Assembly: GCA_900317825.1 (NCBI GenBank)
Contig: ONIH01000016.1
Coordinates: 1 to 64,000, forward strand
Source: an uncultured Lachnospiraceae bacterium
GTDB taxonomy: Bacteria; Bacillota; Clostridia; Lachnospirales; Lachnospiraceae
DNA: 64,000 nt
Direction of reading: 5' to 3'
Position numbers and translations under genes: made by a program
In this document: piece after piece, positions 27,629 to 36,383 of the stretch
How the letters are laid out: every line of letters begins with the position of its first letter
Numbering within the stretch: the first letter of the stretch is position 1
The notes under the pieces: generated by a model
What the model was told of the DNA's origin: nothing
The model's database searches: none
Seen by the model: the letters and a program-made list of their open reading frames with translations, nothing else

Positions 27629-28320
27629 TGAGCGTGAAGTTATCAGAGCGGCTTAAAGCCGCTTACGATATGGTTACTGAGGGAAGCGTGGTCGCAGACG
27701 TGGGCTGCGATCACGCTTTTTTATCTATAGCCTTAGTTTCCTCAGGTAAGTCACCGGAAGCCTTCGCCTGCGATGTAAATGAAGGCCCTCTTGAGAAGGC
27801 AAAGGAGCACATCACAGCAGCAGGACTTTCTGAAAAGATACATCCACATCTCTCAGACGGTCTCAAAGGGCTTGACTCTCCGGTGGATTCGATAGTGATC
27901 TGCGGCATGGGAGGCTCGCTTGTCATCTCTATCCTGGAGCAGAGCATAGAAAAGGCGAAGAGTGCCAGGGAGCTTATCCTGTCGCCTCAGTCAGACATTT
28001 TTAAAGTAAGGAGCTACCTGAGGAATCATGGCTTTTCTCTTTTAGAAGAGAGGGCTGTGACTGACGCCGGGAAGTACTATGAGCTTATGAAGGTGCGACC
28101 TGGCGGAGATCTGACGCTCTGGGACAAGTACGGGGACTTCGGGCTTAAATACGGACCGTATCTGATAGAGCACAGGGACAAGACTCTGATGGATCACCTG
28201 AAAAAGAGGCAGGCGGCTATAGAGGGCATAATCGCCGGGATCTCCGGTGAGAATAAAAGGAAAGAAGAACTTCAAAAGGAGGCGGATATCATTGCAGGAA
28301 TTTACCACGATAAGGATTGA
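27628..28320 (+). CDS. trmK: tRNA (adenine(22)-N(1))-methyltransferase TrmK
   Basis: SAM-dependent enzyme that makes m1A at position 22 of tRNAs. The 230-residue protein starts SVKLSERLKAAYDMV, then motif I VADVGCDHAFLSIAL (about 23-37), and the family-specific ICGMGGSLVISIL (about 90-102), followed by LILSPQSD...VRSYLRNHGF. The C-terminal helices are charged, as in the family. Its ATG shares one base with the rpoD stop, so it is translated from the same message. Position after rpoD is normal for Firmicutes. Confidence 0.93.
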   Translation: MSVKLSERLKAAYDMVTEGSVVADVGCDHAFLSIALVSSGKSPEAFACDVNEGPLEKAKEHITAAGLSEKIHPHLSDGLKGLDSPVDSIVICGMGGSLVISILEQSIEKAKSARELILSPQSDIFKVRSYLRNHGFSLLEERAVTDAGKYYELMKVRPGGDLTLWDKYGDFGLKYGPYLIEHRDKTLMDHLKKRQAAIEGIIAGISGENKRKEELQKEADIIAGIYHDKD

Positions 28321-29953
28321 CGGCGAAGAGGAGCCGAGGCAGGTTCCTTACGGCCAGACTTTAGTAGACCTGGCAAAGAAGGTCTATGCTGAAAAAAATG
28401 ACGAAGTGGTCCTTGCTGTCTACAACGGCAAGCTGACTGAGCTGACCCACCAGGTAAAAAATGACGGAGACATCAGATTTCTCTCTGTAAAAAATAAAGA
28501 CGGTGAGCGTGCATACAGGAGAAGCGCTGTCTTTCTTATGCATAAGGCCCTTCACGATATATGCCCGGATGAGAAGGCGTCAGTATTCGTCCAGTTCTCA
28601 CTCGGAGACGGATATTACTGTACCCTTGGAAAGGGAAAGAAAGTCACGAAAAAGCTGCTTTCCGACCTGAAAAAGAGAATGAAGCAGTTGGTCGAGCTCG
28701 ACCTTCCTATCACGAAGAGCATCTATCCGACATCTGATGCAGCGGAACTCTTTGCAGAGGCTGGAATGCCGGATAAGGAGAAGCTCCTGCACTACAGGGC
28801 TAATTCGAGCACAAATATCTACGAGATAGACGGGGTTCACGACTATTTTTACGGGTATATGGTCCCGTCGACGAGATACATAAAGACCTTTGACTTAGTA
28901 CCTTTCGATGACGGCTTTGTGCTGCAGTTCCCTGGAAAGGACGGGAAGATAGCCGAGTTTGATCCTCCGAAGAAGCTGTTCTCTATCCTGAAGCGTACCC
29001 GTGAATGGGCCAGCGCCATGGATATAGACACAGTCGGAGCTTTAAATGACGCCATTTCTGCCGGCAGGACTAAGGAGATCATCCTGATGCAGGAGGCCTT
29101 CATGGAGGAGAGGATAGGCTCCCTGGCAAAGGAGATAGCTTCTGACAGAAGCAGGAAGTTTATCATGATAGCCGGGCCTTCATCTTCGGGAAAGACCACT
29201 TTTTCGAAGAGACTCTCAATCCAGCTGCGCGCCAGAGGGCTGACACCACATGCGGTTTCTCTCGATAACTACTATCTGAACCGTGATCAGATGCCTCTCG
29301 ACGAGAACGGCCAGAAGGACTTCGAGGCTCTCGAGGGTCTTGACATAGAGCTGTTTAACTCAGACATGACAAGACTTCTGAATGGAGAAAAGGTCACTCT
29401 TCCGATTTTTGATTTTACTGTAGGAAAGCGCTCGGCTGAGGGCATTCCTATGCAGCTTGGCAAAAATGACGTCTTAGTCCTCGAAGGAATCCACGGTCTG
29501 AACGACGCTTTAAGCTACACCCTGCCGAAGGAGTCAAAGTACAAGATCTACATCTCGGCTCTGACACAGCTCTCGATAGATGAGCACAACCCGCTTTCAA
29601 CTACTGACGGCCGTCTTATAAGACGAATAGTCCGTGACGCGCGGACACGTGGGACGACAGCAGAGGAGACCATAGCCATGTGGGACTCAGTTCACCGTGG
29701 CGAGAAGAAAAATATCTTCCCGTTCCAGGAATCGGCAGACGCGATGTTTAACTCAGCACTTATCTATGAGATGGCAGTGCTGAAGCTCTACGCGCAGCCG
29801 CAGCTCTACGCTATAAAGCCTGACAGCCCGCAGTATTCAGAGGCAAAGAGGCTGCTTAAGCTGTTAGATTACTTCCTTCCGATGCCGACTGAGGACATAG
29901 CAAACACCTCGCTTATCCGTGAATTTATCGGAGGCAGTTGCTTTAACGTCTGA
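28292..29953 (+). CDS. TGS-domain uridine kinase-like nucleoside kinase
   Basis: The N-terminal part (about 1-60) is a TGS-like domain (QVPYGQTLVDLAKKV) followed by a region similar to the editing half of threonyl-tRNA synthetase. The C-terminal half is a uridine kinase-type P-loop enzyme with Walker A AGPSSSGKTTFSKRL (about 288-302 counted from this start), VSLDNYYLNRDQMP, and VLEGIHGLN. The natural substrate is uncertain. I place the start at TTG 28292 because AAGGAGG (28276-28282) sits 9 bases upstream; an earlier ATG at 28247 has no good site. The start overlaps trmK by 29 bases. Confidence 0.88.
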   Translation: MQEFTTIRIDGEEEPRQVPYGQTLVDLAKKVYAEKNDEVVLAVYNGKLTELTHQVKNDGDIRFLSVKNKDGERAYRRSAVFLMHKALHDICPDEKASVFVQFSLGDGYYCTLGKGKKVTKKLLSDLKKRMKQLVELDLPITKSIYPTSDAAELFAEAGMPDKEKLLHYRANSSTNIYEIDGVHDYFYGYMVPSTRYIKTFDLVPFDDGFVLQFPGKDGKIAEFDPPKKLFSILKRTREWASAMDIDTVGALNDAISAGRTKEIILMQEAFMEERIGSLAKEIASDRSRKFIMIAGPSSSGKTTFSKRLSIQLRARGLTPHAVSLDNYYLNRDQMPLDENGQKDFEALEGLDIELFNSDMTRLLNGEKVTLPIFDFTVGKRSAEGIPMQLGKNDVLVLEGIHGLNDALSYTLPKESKYKIYISALTQLSIDEHNPLSTTDGRLIRRIVRDARTRGTTAEETIAMWDSVHRGEKKNIFPFQESADAMFNSALIYEMAVLKLYAQPQLYAIKPDSPQYSEAKRLLKLLDYFLPMPTEDIANTSLIREFIGGSCFNV

Positions 29954-29966
29954 AAAGTAGTAGAAT
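29938..29966 (+). promoter_or_regulatory. Promoter of rnpB
   Basis: TTGCTT (29938-29943), 17 bases and TAGAAT (29961-29966), overlapping the last codons of the kinase gene. A start near 29974 matches the predicted 5' end of the RNA. Confidence 0.7.
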
Positions 29967-29974
29967 ACCCACTC

Positions 29975-30326
29975 GGAGGTAGGTCACGTGGCCGCCGGCA
30001 CTAGAGCCGAAAGGCTGTGCGGGAGGAAAGTCCGGGCTTCACAGGGCAGGATGCCGGCTAACGGCCGGCGGAGGTAACTCCAGGGCCAGTGCAACAGAGA
30101 TATACCGCCTGTCTTTGACAGGTAAGGATGGAAAGGCGGTTCAAGAGACCACCGTCCTGACGGTAACGCCAGGAGCCATGTAAACCCCATCCGAAGCAAG
30201 ACCGCAAAGGAACGTAAGGCTGCCCGTCTGTTCCAGGTAGGTCGCTTGAGGCTTGCGGCAACGCAAGTCCTGGATAGATGGTCATGCAACGACATAACCC
30301 GGCTTATCGACCTGCCTCCTTTTTTT
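29975..30326 (+). ncRNA. rnpB: RNase P RNA (bacterial type A-like)
   Basis: Catalytic RNA that trims tRNA 5' leaders. The P1 arms GGAGGTAGGTC (29975-29985) and GACCTGCCTCC (30309-30319) pair with one wobble. Universal core pieces are present in order: GAGGAAAGTCCGGGCT, GCCGGCTAACGGCCGG, the ACAGAGATATACCGCC stretch, AAGGATGGAAAGGCGG, AGACCACCG, GTAAACCCCATCCG, and ATAACCCGGCTTATCGA near the 3' end. The T run after P1 acts as its terminator. The general layout resembles the ancestral type A rather than the Bacillus type B. Confidence 0.96.
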
Positions 30327-30365
30327 AGTAAAAGTGCACAAAAACGCACATATATTTTTGTGAAA

Positions 30366-30395
30366 AATTCCCCGATGACAATTCGGGGATTTTTT
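30366..30395 (+). terminator. Terminator between rnpB and the tetR gene
   Basis: A CCCCGA (30370-30375) / TCGGGG (30383-30388) stem extended by A/T pairs, followed by six T (30390-30395). Confidence 0.8.
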
Positions 30396-30402
30396 GTTAT
30401 CA

Positions 30403-30456
30403 TTAAGGAAACCAAAACAAATGAATTCAGTTTCCGGTTTCCTTAAGGAGCCGGAA
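30403..30456 (+). promoter_or_regulatory. Candidate TetR operator
   Basis: A perfect 11-base inverted repeat, TTAAGGAAACC (30403-30413) and GGTTTCCTTAA (30436-30446), lies just before the tetR-type gene. The right half is itself part of a near-palindrome, GGTTTCCTTAAGGAGCC (30436-30452). This is the usual place and form for the binding site of a TetR-family autorepressor. Binding is inferred. Confidence 0.55.
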
Positions 30457-30476
30457 CCAGTTTACCGGAGGTCTTT

Positions 30477-31031
30477 ATGTTAAGAGAAGAAATCCTTGAA
30501 GCTACAATGGCAGTCTACAAGAAAAAGGGAATGAGGTTTACGATGGACGACCTCGCGAAGGAGATGTCGAGAAGCAAGAAGACCATTTACACGGTTTTCA
30601 GAGATAAGAAGCATCTGTTTTTAGAGGAAGTCGACTTTTTTTTCGATAAGATAAAAGAGAGAGAACAGGAGATTCTCTGTGATGACAGCCTTTCCGTAAA
30701 GGAGAAGCTGAGAGGAGTGCTCTCCGTAATGCCGGAGAATTTTTCGGGAGTGGATTTCCCGTCCATCTATACTTTTAAAGACAAGTACCCGGCTGTTTAC
30801 AGGAGGATCGGTGAGAGACTCGAGTCAGACTGGGACACGGCTTTTGCGCTGATAGACCAGGGAATGGAAGACGGCACTTTTAAGAATGTGAACAAAGAGT
30901 TCTTCAGGCTCGTGTACAACGCTTCGATAGAGAAGTTCCTCTCTTCGGATGAACTGACGAGGCTGAAGATCCATTATAATGACGCTCTTAAGGGTTTGAC
31001 AGATATGCTTATCGAGGGGATCACTGCTTAA
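30477..31031 (+). CDS. TetR/AcrR-family transcriptional regulator
   Basis: A 184-residue one-component regulator. The N-terminal helix-turn-helix (about residues 5-50) reads ILEATMAVYKKKGMRFTMDDLAKEM, then SKKTIYTVFRDKKHLF, the recognition helix region typical of TetR proteins. The C-terminal half is all-helical and would bind an unknown ligand. A GGAGG site lies before the ATG and palindromes upstream look like its operator. It heads a run of genes for a glycosyltransferase-like protein, a sugar symporter and an alpha-galactosidase, so control of that run is the simplest idea. Confidence 0.92.
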   Translation: MLREEILEATMAVYKKKGMRFTMDDLAKEMSRSKKTIYTVFRDKKHLFLEEVDFFFDKIKEREQEILCDDSLSVKEKLRGVLSVMPENFSGVDFPSIYTFKDKYPAVYRRIGERLESDWDTAFALIDQGMEDGTFKNVNKEFFRLVYNASIEKFLSSDELTRLKIHYNDALKGLTDMLIEGITA

Positions 31032-31043
31032 GGAGACAAAAAA

Positions 31044-32489
31044 TTGGAAGAGATTTTTGGAAACAGACTGACTAAACACGAGGCGAAGGCTTCACTTAAG
31101 GCTGCGAAGGGTTACAGAAAGAGCTGCCCGGATGATAAGGATGTGGACTATCATATCCGTATCAGAAAAAATACCTCGCTCTATGATTACCTGGGGATCA
31201 TGGATCTGAGACTCGAGGGCGGGAATGAGGCAGAGTTCGATACAGAAAAGGGTATAGTCGTATCGAATATCCGCATGGGCTTCGGACATTACCGTATCTC
31301 GATGGCTATGGCTTCTGCCGCCAGATCGATGGGTTACACTCCGTACTGGCTGGACCTTAACTCATTTCCGAAGACGGCTGCGACGAAGATCATCTCAAAG
31401 CAGAATGACCTGTATTCACTGGGATCGAGACTTTCGAAGAATCCTATTTTTAATAAACTCGTTTGGGAGCCGATAAACTACACCGGCTTTAAGAAACTGA
31501 CTTATAACGCGTCAGATCTCGAGACTTCTAAGCTGATGGCACCTGTATATCAGGATATCCCGAAGGAGATTCCGGTGATCGCTACTCACGCCTGGCCGGC
31601 ACAGTCGGCTCTTGACGGCGGTATGAAGAGAGTCATCGAAGCCATCCCTGATAACTGGCCGATGGCACTGCACCTGGCAGAAGGAGCCATCCACACAGTA
31701 CAGACCCACAATTCATACTTGGGATACAGAGTCCTTAACGGCTTCTATGGAAAAAAGGTCTTAAATCCTATACCAGGTGATCAGATCTACTACACAGGCC
31801 ACTACATCGACGATGAGCTGGTCAGAAATATCGAAGCAGACTGCAAGAGGAGAATGGACCGCCTGAACGGAAAAAAACCGGTAAGGTTCTTACTTACTAT
31901 CGGAGGAGCCGGAGCACAGGCAGATATTTTTGAAGCGATTCTTAAGTACCTGATGCCGGCGGTAAAGAAGGGCAGAGCTTCTGTCATGGTAAATGTCGGA
32001 GATTACCGGAATGTCTGGGACGAGCTTCTGACAAAGGTCGACGGACTGAAGGATGTGTCGACTGAGCACTTCGAGAATTTCAGAGAAGCAGCTGGCTTTG
32101 CAGATGATTCGCTCGATGGAGATATGACAGGTGTTCACGCATTTTACCACAAAAATATCTTCGAAGCTGTCTATATCACGAATCTTCTGATGAGAGCCTG
32201 TGACTGCCTTATCACAAAGCCTTCGGAACTCGCATTTTATCCAGTGCCGAAGCTTTTCATCAGAAGAGTAGGAAAGCATGAGATGTGGGGAGCCATCCAT
32301 TCGGCAGAGCTTGGAGACGGAACCTATGAGATAAGGGAGATACCGCAGGTTCTCCAGATGATAGGCCTTATGATAAAAGACCCGGGGATCATCGGAGGCA
32401 TGTGCGATTCTATAGAGAAAAATAAGAGTATCGGAGTATATGACGGGGCGTATAACTGTGTAAAACTGGCAATGGGGAAAGAAATCTAA
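31044..32489 (+). CDS. GT-B-like protein of unknown function
   Basis: A 481-residue soluble protein that I do not recognise as a named enzyme. The stretch IVVSNIRMGFGHYRISMAMASAARSMG-like (about 71-97, with G-x-GH) resembles the donor/acceptor loop of MurG and MGDG-synthase-type GT-B glycosyltransferases, and LLTIGGAGAQ (about 284-293) resembles the start of the C-terminal Rossmann half. Near the end, CDCLITKPSELAFYPVPK recalls the kPxE donor-binding motif. The TTG start is supported by AAGGAG upstream. It lies 12 bases after the TetR gene and 10 before the GPH symporter. A glycosyltransferase role is inference; the substrate is unknown. Confidence 0.6.
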   Translation: MEEIFGNRLTKHEAKASLKAAKGYRKSCPDDKDVDYHIRIRKNTSLYDYLGIMDLRLEGGNEAEFDTEKGIVVSNIRMGFGHYRISMAMASAARSMGYTPYWLDLNSFPKTAATKIISKQNDLYSLGSRLSKNPIFNKLVWEPINYTGFKKLTYNASDLETSKLMAPVYQDIPKEIPVIATHAWPAQSALDGGMKRVIEAIPDNWPMALHLAEGAIHTVQTHNSYLGYRVLNGFYGKKVLNPIPGDQIYYTGHYIDDELVRNIEADCKRRMDRLNGKKPVRFLLTIGGAGAQADIFEAILKYLMPAVKKGRASVMVNVGDYRNVWDELLTKVDGLKDVSTEHFENFREAAGFADDSLDGDMTGVHAFYHKNIFEAVYITNLLMRACDCLITKPSELAFYPVPKLFIRRVGKHEMWGAIHSAELGDGTYEIREIPQVLQMIGLMIKDPGIIGGMCDSIEKNKSIGVYDGAYNCVKLAMGKEI

Positions 32490-32499
32490 GGAGGTTACA

Positions 32500-33906
32500 A
32501 TGTCGGAAAGCAAACAATTAAAACCAATCACGAAGAAAGTCATCTGGCTTTTTGCCATTGGACAGTTGGGCTGGTCACTGATGAGTGCAATACTTACGAA
32601 CTTCATCGAGTCATTCTATCAGCCTGATGATGTGTCAGTAAAAGAGGGAATGATCTACTTCATTCCTCAGGGACGAGTGATCCTTGGAGTATTTACTATC
32701 ATCGGAGGTATCTATGCGATAGGCCGTGTATTTGATGCGATAACAGATCCGTGGATCGGAAACTTATCAGATAAGAGCAAGGATCCTAAGGGCCGCCGTA
32801 TTCCGTTTATGAAGAAGGCCGCCATTCCATTAGCTCTTATCACGATAATGGTGTACATCTGCCCGACAGCTGGAAATCCAGTGGCTTCAAAGCTCGGAAC
32901 AAACGGTGTTATAAATGCCATCTGGGTGCTTATCATGATGCTTCTGTTTTATCTGTTCATGACTATCTACTGCACCCCATACAACGCTCTGATCGCTGAG
33001 CTTTCAAGAGATGAAAAGACACTTGCTGATATCTCGACAGCTATCTCATTCACCTTTATCTTCGGATCAGCTATGGGCTACATGGCTCCGACTATCTGGA
33101 GTGCCATCACACCGATGGTAGGAAGCCGTGTCTGGGCCATGAGACTTGTATTCATCGTAATGGCTGTGATCGCCTGCATCTGCTGCCTGATCCCGGCACT
33201 TACGATAAAAGAGCCTGATTATGTAAATGCGGTCCCTACTGAGGGTTCCGCTTTTTCATCACTTGTAAAGTGCTTCTCTAATAAGAACTTCGGAGTATTC
33301 ATAGGAAGCGACATCTGCTACTGGGTCGGTATCACTATGTTCCAGACAGGACTTCTGCACTATGTCACAGTGCTCATGCAACTGCAGGAGAGCTACTCGA
33401 CTATCCTCTACATCGCTATGACTCTGCTTTCAGTTATCTGCTATGTACCTGTAAATAAACTTATGAAAAATATCCAGAAGAAAAAGCTCGTGACCTTTGC
33501 CTTCTGCGGTATGTGCATCGTATTCCTGATCACAGGATTATCGGGAATGTTCGGACTGCCTGGCATAGTAAGCGGTATCCTCATCGTTATCTGCGCAGCT
33601 TTCCCAATGGCTATCCTCGGCATCATTCCACAGACTATTGTTGCCGATATCGCAAAGTCAGATGCCATCACAACAGGTGAGAATCACGATGGAATGTTCT
33701 TCGCAGCCCGTACTTTTTCAATGAAGCTCGGACAGTCACTTGCCATACTTCTGTTCACTTCTCTGGGAACGATAGGACTTGCTACAGGCCGTGGCTACAG
33801 GATCGCAGCTTTCGTAGCAGTCGGTTTCTGTGCAGCAGGTGTTGTCATCCTTCATTTCTATAACGAGAAGAAAGTTCAGGACATCTTAAAGAAAGCTAAC
33901 TACTAA
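32500..33906 (+). CDS. GPH-family sugar:cation symporter
   Basis: A 468-residue membrane protein with about twelve hydrophobic segments, of the glycoside-pentoside-hexuronide (MelB-like) branch of the major facilitator superfamily. The loop after the second helix, DAITDPWIGNLSDKSKDPKGRRIPFM (about 80-105), is the family signature, with the Asp residues that bind the coupling cation and the basic segment at the cytoplasmic side. AAGGAGG precedes the ATG. The alpha-galactosidase gene follows after 10 bases, so melibiose- or raffinose-type sugars are plausible substrates. Confidence 0.9.
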   Translation: MSESKQLKPITKKVIWLFAIGQLGWSLMSAILTNFIESFYQPDDVSVKEGMIYFIPQGRVILGVFTIIGGIYAIGRVFDAITDPWIGNLSDKSKDPKGRRIPFMKKAAIPLALITIMVYICPTAGNPVASKLGTNGVINAIWVLIMMLLFYLFMTIYCTPYNALIAELSRDEKTLADISTAISFTFIFGSAMGYMAPTIWSAITPMVGSRVWAMRLVFIVMAVIACICCLIPALTIKEPDYVNAVPTEGSAFSSLVKCFSNKNFGVFIGSDICYWVGITMFQTGLLHYVTVLMQLQESYSTILYIAMTLLSVICYVPVNKLMKNIQKKKLVTFAFCGMCIVFLITGLSGMFGLPGIVSGILIVICAAFPMAILGIIPQTIVADIAKSDAITTGENHDGMFFAARTFSMKLGQSLAILLFTSLGTIGLATGRGYRIAAFVAVGFCAAGVVILHFYNEKKVQDILKKANY

Positions 33907-33916
33907 GGGTGACCAT

Positions 33917-36283
33917 ATGATAAGAGAATTAAAAGGCGACAGAACAGCCTACGTGCTAGATACGCCGCACACGACTCTGGTATTCCTGACACTTCCGACC
34001 GGCCAGATAGAGACAGCCTACTACGGGTCGTCTATCCGGCTGGACTCGGCAGATGAGGCCTTAAGCCTCTCTGAAAAGAATGAGTTTCCGCCAGGTAATT
34101 CGATAGATTATAACGCTGACAAGAATCCTTATACGCTTGAGGATGTGAGGCTTTTGGTCGGAACCTACGGAAAAGGAGATATCAGAGAACCGTTCGTCGA
34201 GGCAGTGGCACCTGATGGGAGCACGACACTTGACTTCGTGTTGACTGATACAGAAATAGACGATGGAAAAAAAACGATAGAGGGCCTTCCTTCTTCGCAT
34301 GAGAAGTCAGATGCAGAAGAGGACAGTGCTAAGACACTCTGCTTTACTCTGACTGACAGAAATAACGGCTATGTGTTAAAAATCTACTATTCGGTCTACC
34401 CTGATTCAGATGTGATAGCCAGGAGTGCCAGGTTTGAAAATGCCTCCGATGAGCCGGTCACACTTACGAGACTCCTTTCCGGACAGCTGGATGTCTTCGG
34501 AAGCGGGTATAAAGTCACTACATTTACAGGCGCCTGGACCCGTGAGATGAATATGCACGAGGTGACTGTAAGCGCAGGAAACTACACGGTATCATCTGTG
34601 GTCGGCTCTTCTTCATCGAGAGCAAATCCGTATGTGATCGTCTCAGATCCGTCATGTACAGAAGACCATGGCAGATGTCTTGGCAGCAACCTGATCTACA
34701 GCGGAAACCACTATGAGAGCATCTCGGTGAATACTTATGGAAAGACCAGGATACTGACTGGTATAAATCCGGTAGACTTCGACTTCAGGCTGGAGCCGGG
34801 AGAGAGTTTTTCAGCGCCTGAATCCGTTATGGCGTTTACAGAGGACGGCTACTCGGCGTTAAGCATCATCATGTCGGACTTTGTAAGAGACCATATCATA
34901 AGCGGTGAGTGGGCTCACAAGGACAGGCCAATAGTGCTTAACTCCTGGGAAGCCTCGTATTTTGACATCAACGAGAAGAAGCTACTTTCTTTCGCGAAAA
35001 AGGGTAAAGAGCTCGGTGCCGAACTTTTCGTAATGGATGACGGCTGGTTCGGAAAACGCGATGATGACCACAGTTCTTTAGGTGACTGGAATGTGAATCT
35101 GAAGAAGCTGACTCACGGACTCTCGTACTTAGCTGACAGGATCCATGGGCTTGGACTCCTGTTCGGTATCTGGGTGGAGCCTGAGATGGTAAATGTCGAT
35201 TCTGACCTTTACCGCGCGCATCCGGACTGGGCCATTGACATCCCGGGAAAGTCCCATTCAGAGGGACGTTTCCAGAGGTTCTTAGATCTGTCGAACCCGG
35301 AGGTAGTCAAGTTTGCGATAGACGCGATGAGCAGGATTTTTTCATCTGCTTCCATAGATTACGTCAAGTGGGACTATAACAGGATCTTTTCTGATGTGTA
35401 CTCGCCGTATCTCAAAGAGAAGAGCAACGGAGAGCTTTTCCACCGCTACATCCTGGGCCTCTATCAGATAATGGATGCTCTGGTGAAAAAATATCCGCAC
35501 ATCCTTTTCGAAGGCTGTGCGTCAGGCGGAAACAGGTTCGACCTGGGAATCCTCTCGTACTTCCCGCAGATCTGGGCCTCGGATAACTCAGACGCCATCT
35601 CAAGGCTTGCGATACAGCAGGGGCTTTCGATGGGCTATCCGCTTTCGGCTGCGACAGGCCATGTAAGTGCCTGCCCGAACCATCAGACGCTCAGAAGGAC
35701 TCCGATGAACACGAGATTTAACGTGGCTGCGTTTACGAGCTACGGAATGGAGGTAAATCCGCTCGACCTATCATCTGAGGAGTTCGAGGAGCTGAAGTCG
35801 TACAACGACCTCTACAAGCGCTTGAGACATACGCTTCAGACCGGTGAATTTTATCGGGTAAACGACGAGGATAACACAGTAAAGTGGGTTACCGTATCAA
35901 AGGATAAGTCACAGGCTGTCGGAATGATGCTCGTAAAGGAGATAAAGCCTGGCATCAGGTACGAGAACCTGAAGTTCAAAGGCCTGGATCCCGATAAAAA
36001 GTACCACGTGTATAACATCCCGATAAATATCGATGTCCGCACTTTTGGCAGCATGATAAACACGATGGCTCCGGTACATGTAAAGCCGGGCTCTGTCGTG
36101 GAGAGTGCTGTGGCAAAGTTCGTAAAGCTGAAAAGTGAGGTCCTCGATGAGACAGTTTCCGGTTCAGTTCTTATGAATGCGGGACTTAACCTGCCGTCGG
36201 CCTTTACCGGAACAGGCTACGATGAAAAAATAAGAGTCATGACAGATTTCGGGTCAAGACTCTACATAGCTGAAGAAGTATAA
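33917..36283 (+). CDS. Alpha-galactosidase (glycoside hydrolase family 36)
   Basis: Retaining glycosidase that removes terminal alpha-galactose from melibiose, raffinose and related sugars. Residues 1 to about 330 form the N-terminal beta-supersandwich; the TIM barrel follows with FVMDDGWFGKRDDD...LGDW. The nucleophile is Asp 486 in VKWDYNR and the acid/base is Asp 556 in WASDNSDA, spaced 70 residues as in characterised GH36 enzymes. FEGCASGGNRFDLGIL also fits. No signal peptide is seen, so it acts inside the cell on imported sugars. The 788-residue length is normal for the family. It closes the TetR-symporter cassette and a strong hairpin follows. Confidence 0.95.
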   Translation: MIRELKGDRTAYVLDTPHTTLVFLTLPTGQIETAYYGSSIRLDSADEALSLSEKNEFPPGNSIDYNADKNPYTLEDVRLLVGTYGKGDIREPFVEAVAPDGSTTLDFVLTDTEIDDGKKTIEGLPSSHEKSDAEEDSAKTLCFTLTDRNNGYVLKIYYSVYPDSDVIARSARFENASDEPVTLTRLLSGQLDVFGSGYKVTTFTGAWTREMNMHEVTVSAGNYTVSSVVGSSSSRANPYVIVSDPSCTEDHGRCLGSNLIYSGNHYESISVNTYGKTRILTGINPVDFDFRLEPGESFSAPESVMAFTEDGYSALSIIMSDFVRDHIISGEWAHKDRPIVLNSWEASYFDINEKKLLSFAKKGKELGAELFVMDDGWFGKRDDDHSSLGDWNVNLKKLTHGLSYLADRIHGLGLLFGIWVEPEMVNVDSDLYRAHPDWAIDIPGKSHSEGRFQRFLDLSNPEVVKFAIDAMSRIFSSASIDYVKWDYNRIFSDVYSPYLKEKSNGELFHRYILGLYQIMDALVKKYPHILFEGCASGGNRFDLGILSYFPQIWASDNSDAISRLAIQQGLSMGYPLSAATGHVSACPNHQTLRRTPMNTRFNVAAFTSYGMEVNPLDLSSEEFEELKSYNDLYKRLRHTLQTGEFYRVNDEDNTVKWVTVSKDKSQAVGMMLVKEIKPGIRYENLKFKGLDPDKKYHVYNIPINIDVRTFGSMINTMAPVHVKPGSVVESAVAKFVKLKSEVLDETVSGSVLMNAGLNLPSAFTGTGYDEKIRVMTDFGSRLYIAEEV

Positions 36284-36290
36284 AACAAAG

Positions 36291-36329
36291 CGAGGTCACA
36301 AAAAAATCACAGATTTTTTTGTGACCTCG
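36291..36329 (+). terminator. Bidirectional hairpin terminator after alpha-galactosidase
   Basis: A perfect 18-base stem with a 3-base loop: it begins CGAGGTCAC at 36291 and ends GTGACCTCG at 36329. An A-run in the left arm and a T-run in the right arm let it act on either strand. A TATAAT (36333-36338) follows within 4 bases and may be the -10 box of the next gene, though its -35 is weak. Confidence 0.8.
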
Positions 36330-36362
36330 TGTTATAATCAGTTCAGGTTTTCCCCAGACCTC

Positions 36363-36382
36363 TGCCTCCAGCAAAGGAGGCA
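36363..36382 (+). promoter_or_regulatory. Hairpin that hides the DUF5688 gene's ribosome site
   Basis: TGCCTCC (36363-36369) and GGAGGCA (36376-36382) form a perfect 7-base stem with loop AGCAAA. The right arm is the Shine-Dalgarno sequence, and the ATG follows one base later. Folding would limit ribosome access. Confidence 0.6.
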
Positions 36383-36383
36383 T

